From Macrostomum hystrix (taxonomy: Eukaryota; Platyhelminthes; Macrostomidae), in the NCBI GenBank assembly GCA_950097015.1, contig CATNEN010000038.1, positions 7,004,001-7,068,000 of the forward strand: a stretch of 64,000 bases of DNA. Direction: 5' to 3'. The notes under the pieces are model-generated. The model was not told the origin of the DNA and made no database searches. It saw nothing but the letters and a program-made list of their open reading frames with translations. Numbering within the stretch: position 1 is the first letter of the stretch; every line of letters begins with the position of its first letter. A program made the position numbers and the translations under genes. This document shows, piece by piece, positions 56,970-64,000 of this stretch.

Positions 56970-59900
56970 TCACTGCTCCTGCCCGATCAGTCCGTCCACC
57001 GCGTCCCTGCCCTGGCTCATGGTCTCCTTTTCAAAGTCCCTGAGCCGCAGCGGGTCGTGACTCTCTGCCTGACTCATCATGGCCCTACAGAGAGGACATC
57101 GAGTGACAATGAACGGTTTAAGGTATCTTTCGGGGCGCTTATTTGTACTCGTATAGGCCTAAGCTGTCAAGGCTTACAATGCACAACTGATGTTTGATTG
57201 ACAAAATTGGTTTTTGCTGAGTAAATAAGCGCTTGTTGAAGGTCCATGTTTGTTGGTTGCTTGTGTCGATCTGCTTACAAGTATCGAGTATATACGCTCT
57301 CAAACAAAAAACTACATATGTTCTTTCCTGAGAAGTCATGACATGGTTTTGTTCTCAATAAAGAACACTTGTCTACACTTAAACCCTAGCTGCATTTTAG
57401 AACCCAATAGAAATAAAAAGTTGGACAATGTACACTGCGTAATTACGAGTAGATTAACAGTTCTACCAATTTACACAGTTTACACAACCAAATGATTTTC
57501 ATCATGATTCTAAACACAATGCTTGGTGCTAAAACTTGTACGCGCAAAATATAGTTAAGTGGCTGTGGCGCAAATTACCAAAATACTACTTTCTAGGCAA
57601 TAGGCAAAACTTGGACGGTTTGTTTAGACGCAGATTTTAAGATAGCTGTCTGCGCCATTCAGATCAGCTGCCTCTGCAACTCACTGGTGACTGGTGATCC
57701 ACGGGTTGCCCGTGTGCGGCTGCAGCACTTCACCGTCCAGGCTGAAGGCTGGCGAGTCGAAGTAGGCCTGTCCGGGACTGCGGGGCCGCTGCATAGAGCC
57801 CTGCTGGTTGCCGCTGTTTAGGCCTGACAGCTCTAGCGGGTTTTCTTCAGGATAGAACCGAATGGGCGGCTTGATGAGCTCGAGCTGGTGCTTGAAAGTC
57901 GTTGGAAAAGTAAAATTCAAAGGTTTGTTTCATCCCGGATCAGTTCTTGTATCAGCACTTCCTGATATACTGTTATGTAAGAAAATGGTATTGCTGAGAC
58001 TTACATGGCGGTACCACCAGACTGTTCCTAGGGCTGCGGCAATTATTAGGACTCCCAGTACACAGATTAACGCTATCGCATAAGGCGGGAACACATAGGG
58101 GGCCTCCGAGCTGGTCTGGGTAGAGACAGTGGCTGCAGTGGAAGCGGATAACTGCGGCACTGGACCAATGGTGAGGTTCACCACACTGAAGCCGTAGCCC
58201 GGAATGATAGTACGTAGCTGCTCCTCGAGAAATGCATCCGCGTAGAATGAGTCGTTGCGCACAGTCAGCTTCGCTGTTAGTTTTGTGCCCTTGGACTCTG
58301 GACTGAACGAGATGTCAAAGAAGTCTCCAATGATTGACGTGAGATTGGATCCTTTTCTTACAGCGTCCATTAACAGATAATAAGACTCTCTAGCCAGTGA
58401 CAAGTAGTCAGACGTATTGCTGTCTCCCAGCGAGGTATTGAACTGCTTTAGCGGGTAATCCCAGGTGATCTGGACGTTCCGCGAACTGGTAAACACTGGG
58501 TCCTGACCCACCGGACACCCGCAGTCGGTGGGAACTTCGCGCCGCGATCGCGACAGCTCCAAGAAAAAACTGTCGGCAGTGTCGTACCGATCAACGCTGC
58601 GCCGCCTGCGAGAAGCCGAGCAGTTGTAGACAGAAAAATTCCCCGTTATGCTGACCCTGAACGAATAGGGCCTACTATAAGTCGAGGCATTTTGCGGCAG
58701 AAAAACGATGTAGCGGAAATTTCCAAAACCCTCAAAGTTCGAACGTTCACTGCAAGCTGTTGAGTTGTTTAGATCAGTTGGGAAAAATATTCTTTGCGTC
58801 AACGCACTGTCTCCTTCAAGACTGACGGCTGCAGCCGCAGTAAATTTGATCAGATTGCAGTTGTCGCATGCAGTGGAGACGCAGATCTAGAGTTGTGTGT
58901 TGGAAATGTTATTTGCTGTAATGCGTCTCTATAGCAGTTAAAAAAGCAAATGATCTGATTTAACAAAGACTAGCTGTTGGTGCTTATGACCGTTTTAAGT
59001 ATAAAAATTGATGTGCTGTAGACTGCTGAGCAGCCTCCAGGCAATCTGTGAGTCAGGCTGTTCTAGGTCTGTGGGAGGGCTAGGGTTGGTAGTTAGTGTT
59101 TCCCGTGCACTGTCACTTCCGCTCGCCACCCCCCCTCCTCTCTCGTTCTCTCGTTCCAGCTGTCTGCGCACTGAGTCACATTGCACACCATGGTGCAATC
59201 GCTTAAGTTCGGAAGAAGACTGGCATAACAACGCTCAAATGCTCCTACTATAAGTAGAGCACAGTCCGACGAATCCTTGAGATGGTGTTAGTACCGCGGT
59301 AGCACAACTTCTGTACGAATATGGCACGTTTCTGTCCTCCAGTCTTCATGCGTTTCACATCGATTGTGTTCTCTTGCAATCTTTGTATCTTGTCTGCTAA
59401 CATTATTGTGAAGCAAGGCCGTGTGTTGCATTTAGAAGCATAGCACATCGCCAGGCTTCAGAGCAGGGAACCAAAGTAGCAGGAATTACTGCTAGAGCCT
59501 AAATAGCGACCAAGGAAATTAGGTAATCTAGCCTGACTACCGGGTTGCTCCACTTCTACGAGGCATTCAGTGTTGAGGCCGGTATAAACTCTCTCTCTCG
59601 AAATCTAGTTCCTGTCTTGGTTATTTTTACCAATTGTGTGTGCCACGCTACCACAGGTACAACAAAATAAAAATCTTATCCAAATACAATTTACAATCCA
59701 AATTCCAATTACAAAACAATCGAAAATCACCTCTTCAATGTAAGGCATCGATCGACAGATAGACCCGGATGGTCCAACTAGTAAGTCGAAAACGATCCTT
59801 TTTTCAGACGAGGTTGTGGTTGGAACACTAAATTGGTTTGTCGAAGCGTTGTATGTATATAGATCAGTTGAGTTGACGAATGCGCCGCTAGTAAACACCA

Positions 59901-62900
59901 TGCTCAGCAGGGATCCATTTGTAATTGAAATGTATCCTAAAAGTTAATGCGAATGCACTTTCTTTGTTTACAACCAGCTTGGAATTTGTACTACGAAATT
60001 ACTACTCGTACTTTCAGTTACTTACTACTTGGTGACACTGTCGTAAAGGCAGGGGAAGTGTACTGCGTTGTGACCAATGAGCTGCTATGACTTGTCAACA
60101 CACGTGTAGTGGACGAAGAAGTTATTTGCGGCGTGGCTGTGGTCGCTGCATGTGTTGATGAAACGACTGTCGGTGTAGGTGTAGCAGGTTGTGTTGTAAC
60201 AATAGGAGCGGCTGTGGTTGCTGCTGGAGTTGATGAAACGACTGTCGGTGTAGGTGTCGCAGGTTGTGTTGTAACAATAGGAGCGGCTGTGGTTGCTGCT
60301 GGAGTTGATGGAACGACTGTCGGTGTAGGTGTCGCAGGTTGTGTTGTAACAATAGGAGCGGCTGTGGTTGCTGCTGGAGTTGATGGAACGACTGTCGGTG
60401 TAGGTGTCGCAGGTTGTGTTGTAACAATAGGAGCGGCTACTGTCGGTGTAGGTGTCGCAGGTTGTGTTGTTACGTCAGGAGCTGCAGTGGTCGCTGCTGG
60501 AGTTGATGAAACGACTGTCGGTGTAGGTGTCGCAGGTTGTGTTGTAACAATAGGAGCGGCTGTGGTTGCTGCTGGAGTTGATGGAACGACTGTCGGTGTA
60601 GGTGTCGCAGGTTGTGTTGTAACAATAGGAGCGGCTGTGGTTGCTGCTGGAGTTGATGGAACGACTGTCGGTGTAGGTGTCGCAGGTTGTGTTGTAACAA
60701 TAGGAGCGGCTGTGGTTGCTGCTGGAGTTGATGGAACGACTGTCGGTGTAGGTGTCGCAGGTTGTGTTGTAACAATAGGAGCGGCTACTGTCGGTGTAGG
60801 TGTCGCAGGTTGTGTTGTTACGTCAGGAGCTGCAGTGGTCGCTGCTGGAGTTGATGAAACGACTGTCGGTGTAGGTGTCGCAGGTTGTGTTGTAACAATA
60901 GGAGCGGCTGTGGTTGCTGCTGGAGTTGATGGAACGACTGTCGGTGTAGGTGTCGCAGGTTGTGTTGTAACAATAGGAGCGGCTACTGTCGGTGTAGGTG
61001 TCGCAGGTTGTGTTGTTACGTCAGGAGCTGCAGTGGTCGCTGCTGGAGTTGATGAAACGACTGTCGGTGTAGGTGTCGCAGGTTGTGTTGTAACAATAGG
61101 AGCGGCTGTGGTTGCTGCTGGAGTTGATGGAACGACTGTCGGTGTAGGTGTCGCAGGTTGTGTTGTAACAATAGGAGCGGCAGTGGTTGCTGCTGGAGTT
61201 GATGGAACGACTGTCGGTGTAGGTGTCGCAGGTTGTGTTGTTACGTCAGGAGCGGCAGTGGTCGCTGCTGGAGTTGATGGAACGACTGTCGGTGTAGGTG
61301 TCGCAGGTTGTGTTGTTACGTCAGGAGCGGCAGTGGTCGCTGCTGGAGTTGATGGAACGACTGTCGGTGTAGGTGTCGCAGGTTGTGTTGTTACGTCAGG
61401 AGCGGCTGTGGTCACTGACATGGAAGTTATTGTGGAAAGGACAGTTCGGATAAAATTCATAAAATCAAGACAGTAGAGCAGTTTCTTAAGTTCCAGACTT
61501 ACCAGTTCCGCCATTGAGTCCAGTAGCTGTACTACCTGGCGCAGTTGGTCCAGCAGTGGTTAACGTCGCAGTACCTGCAGTTCCAGCAGTTGTCGACAAG
61601 GCAGTGCCTGCAGTTCCAGCAGTTGTCGTCCGGGCAGTGCCAACAGTGCCATCAGTGGTTGGTCCAGCAGTGCCTGCCGTTCCTTCAGTGGTTGGTCCTG
61701 CAGTGCCTGCAATTCCAGAAGTGGTTGGTCCGGCAGTGCCTCCAGTGCCAGCAGTTCCAGAAGTGGTTGGCCCCGCTGGGCCTGCAGTTCCAGCAGTTGT
61801 TGGTCCTGCAGTGCCTTCGGTGGCCACAGTTCTAGAAGTGGTTGGTCCTGGAGTGCCTCCAGTGCCCACAGTTCCAGCAGTGGTTGGTCCTGCAGTGCCT
61901 CCAGTGCCCGCAGTGGTTGGTCCTACAGTGCTTCCGGTGCCTGTAGTTCCAGAACTGGTTGGTCCTGCAGTGCTTACAGTTCCAGCAGTTGTTGGTCCTG
62001 CAGTGCCTTCAGTTCCAGCAGTGGTCGGTCCTTCAGTTAGTCCGGCAGTGCCACCAGTGCCATCAGTGGTTGGTCCAGCAGTGCCTGCCGTTCCTGCAGT
62101 GGTTGGTCCTGCAGTGCCTGCAATTCCAGAAGTGGTTGGTCCGGCAGTGCCTCCAGTGCCAGCAGTTCCAGAAGTGGTTGGCCCCGCTGGGCCTGCAGTT
62201 CCAGCAGTTGTTGGTCCTGCAGTGCCTTCGGTGGCCACAGTTCCAGCAGTGGTTGGTCCTGCAGTGCCTCCAGTGCCCGCAGTGGTTGGTCCTACAGTGC
62301 CTCCAGTGCCCGAAGTTCCAGCACTGGTTGGTCCTGCAGTGCTTACAGTTCCAGCAGTGGTCGATCCTTCAGTGCCTCCGGTGCCTGCAGTTCCAGCAGT
62401 GGTTGGTCCCGCAGTGCCTGCAGTTCCAGCAGTGGTTGGTCCCGCAGTGCCTGCAGCTCCAGCAGTGGTTGGTCCTACGGTGCCTACAGTGCCTGCAGTT
62501 CCAGCTGTTTTTGGTCCGGCAGTGCTTACAGTTCCAGCAGTTGTTGGTCCTGCAGTGCCTTCAGTTCCAGCAGTGGTCGGTCCTTCAGTTAGTCCGGCAG
62601 TGCCACCAGTGCCATCAGTGGTTGGTCCAGCAGTGCCTGCCGTTCCTGCAGTGGTTGGTCCTGCAGTGCCTGCAATTCCAGAAGTGGTTGGTCCGGCAGT
62701 GCCTCCAGTGCCAGCAGTTCCAGAAGTGGTTGGCCCCGCTGGGCCTGCAGTTCCAGCAGTTGTTGGTCCTGCAGTGCCTTCGGTGGCCACAGTTCCAGCA
62801 GTGGTTGGTCCTGCAGTGCCTCCAGTGCCCGCAGTGGTTGGTCCTACAGTGCCTCCAGTGCCCGAAGTTCCAGCACTGGTTGGTCCTGCAGTGCTTACAG

Positions 62901-64000
62901 TTCCAGCAGTGGTCGGTCCTTCAGTGCCTCCGGTGCCTGCAGTTCCAGCAGTGGTTGGTCCCGCAGTGCCTGCAGCTCCAGCAGTGGTTGGTCCCGCAGT
63001 GCCTGCAGCTCCAGCAGTGGTTGGTCCTACGGTGCCTACAGTGCCTGCAGTTCCAGCTGTTTTTGGTCCGGCAGTGCCTACAGTTGCAGCAGTTGTTGGT
63101 CCTGTAGTGCCTGCAGTTCCAGCAGTGGTTGGTCCTGCGGTGCCTACAGTTCCAGCAGTGGTTGGTCCGGCTGTGCCTCCAGTGCCTACAGTTCCAGCAG
63201 TGGTTGGTCCTGCAGTGCCTCCAGTGCCCTCAGTGGTTGGTCCTACAGTGCCTGTCGTTCCAACAGTGGTTGGTCCGGCTGTGCCTCCAGTGCCTACAGT
63301 TCCAGCAGTGGTTGGTCCTGCAGTGCCTCCAGTGCCCGCAGTGGTTGGTCCTACAGTGCCTCCAGTGCCCGAAGTTCCAGCACTGGTTGGTCCTGCAGTG
63401 CTTACAGTTCCAGCAGTGGTCGGTCCTTCAGTGCCTCCGATGCCTGCAGTTCCAACAGTGGTTGGTCCCGCAGTGCCTACAGTTGCAGCAGTTGTTGGTC
63501 CTGTAGTGCCTGCAGTTCCAGCAGTGGTTGGTCCTGCGGTGCCTACAGTTCCAGCAGTGGTTGGTCCGGCTGTGCCTCCAGTGCCTACAGTTCCAGCAGT
63601 GGTTGGTCCTGCAGTGCCTCCAGTGCCCGCAGTGGTTGGTCCTGCAGTGCCTCCAGTGCCCACAGTTCCAGCTGTGGTTGGCTCGGCTGTGCCTACAGTT
63701 CCAGCAGTGGTTGGTCCTGCAGTGCCTGCAGTTCCAGCAGTGGTTGGTCCTGCAGTGCCTGCAGTTCCAGATGTTGTTGGTCCGGCAGTACCTGCAGTTC
63801 CAGCAGTGGTTGGTCCGGCTGTGCCTCCAGTGCCCTCAGTGGTTGGTCCTACAGTGCCTGCCGTTCCCGCAGTGGTTGGTCCTGCTGTGTCTCCAGTGCC
63901 CACAGTTCCAGCTGTGGTTGGTCCGGCAGTGCCGGAAGTTCCAGCAGTGGTTGGTCCTACAGTACCTCCAGTGCCCGCAGTTCCAGCAGTGGTTGGCCCG
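56970..64000 (-). CDS. Transmembrane mucin with SEA-like domain, 5' end outside the window
   Basis: A large O-glycosylated surface protein is expected. Six exons with matching phases: beyond 64000-61503, 61414-60026, 59936-59731, 58886-58005, 57890-57685, 57084-56970, at least 1764 residues. The ectodomain is threonine/proline/serine repeats, then a cysteine-containing segment (SICRSMPYIEEICVSTACDN), a basic RRRRS site that furin could cut, CGCP, a SEA-like fold (FNTSLGDSNTSDYLSLARES to LRTIIPGYGFSVVNL) without the usual GSVVV cleavage motif, one membrane span (AIALICVLGVLIIAAALGTV) and a tail of about 110 residues ending IGQEQ. Many NxS/T sites. The acceptor at 57890 could instead be at 57884. 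It might be an epidermal or adhesive-organ mucin. Confidence 0.85.
58887..59730. other. Mucin intron, nothing recognised
   Basis: Unique sequence, no array. Short frames on both strands show no domain. Confidence 0.5.
60026..61414 (-). repeat. Coding repeat of the mucin, 75 bp (25 residues)
   Basis: Units spell TTAAPIVTTQPATPTPTVVP then STPAA, with D for I in a minority. A shortened unit (PTVAAPIV) recurs three times in a larger pattern, so blocks of several units were copied. The opposite strand is also open for 455 codons (VVAAGVDGTTVGVGVAG), which I treat as a mirror of codon choice and not a gene. Confidence 0.95.
61510..64000 (-). repeat. Coding repeat of the mucin, about 27-45 bp (GTAGPTTAG type)
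   Basis: Variable-length phrases built from GPTTAGT and GTAGT/GTGGT steps, all multiples of three in this frame. Large blocks (about 550 bases) are near-copies of each other, for example 62040-62520 and 62590-63070. The right edge of the window cuts it. Confidence 0.93.

Noticed and set aside
60109-61476. 455-codon plus-strand frame opposite the mucin
   Set aside because: Mirror of the mucin repeat. The minus strand has splice sites, phases and a membrane domain that match; the plus strand has none.

Overview
The window is nuclear DNA of an invertebrate animal. Genes have GT-AG introns, domain sets are metazoan (plexin, apple/PAN plus glycine-rich secreted protein, SEA-type transmembrane mucin, eL/uL22 ribosomal protein), and tRNA-derived SINEs and non-LTR retrotransposons are present. 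Short 5' leaders that begin at a pyrimidine-AG acceptor a few bases before the ATG, plus the extreme load of minisatellites, fit a free-living flatworm such as Macrostomum. That placement is an inference, not something the sequence proves.

Layout. 0.2-4.8 kb: a two-exon, minus-strand, polyglutamine-rich protein with a KTVSF protein-phosphatase-1 docking motif; its intron holds a purine-only minisatellite and a SINE. 4.8-9.4 kb: intergenic, with a 30-bp array and a 34-bp array interrupted by a second kind of SINE. 9.4-26.3 kb: a complete minus-strand plexin in 20 coding exons (2215 codons, every exon phase closes); 15 of its 19 introns each hold a different tandem repeat. 27.5-28.8 kb: a 34-bp array upstream of plexin. 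29.8-31.3 kb: a minus-strand protein that joins an hnRNP C/RALY-type RRM to two zinc fingers, the first like that of BCL11. 31.3-39 kb: mostly empty, with a short exon-like remnant, a 5'-truncated RTE insertion with a 13-bp target duplication, and a frameshifted LINE fragment. 39.2-42.9 kb: a minus-strand secreted 416-residue PAN plus glycine-rich protein with a LINE fragment in an intron and a SINE in another. 43-48 kb: AT-rich, with three inverted-repeat DNA elements, two of them with 8-bp target duplications.

48.2-53.4 kb: three plus-strand genes head to tail: RPL17, an unrecognised nuclear-looking 265-residue protein, and a deoxynucleoside kinase. A 45-bp array of 25 almost identical units ends exactly at the start codon of RPL17. 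53.5-56.3 kb: two large arrays between convergent genes. 57.0-64.0 kb: the 3' part of a minus-strand transmembrane mucin whose repeat-rich ectodomain runs off the window.

Functionally the genes are unrelated (guidance receptor, RNA binding, surface mucin, translation, nucleotide salvage). The common theme is not a pathway but the tandem repeats: they sit inside introns and at gene starts, often abut splice sites, and in several cases look like copies of the splice sites themselves.
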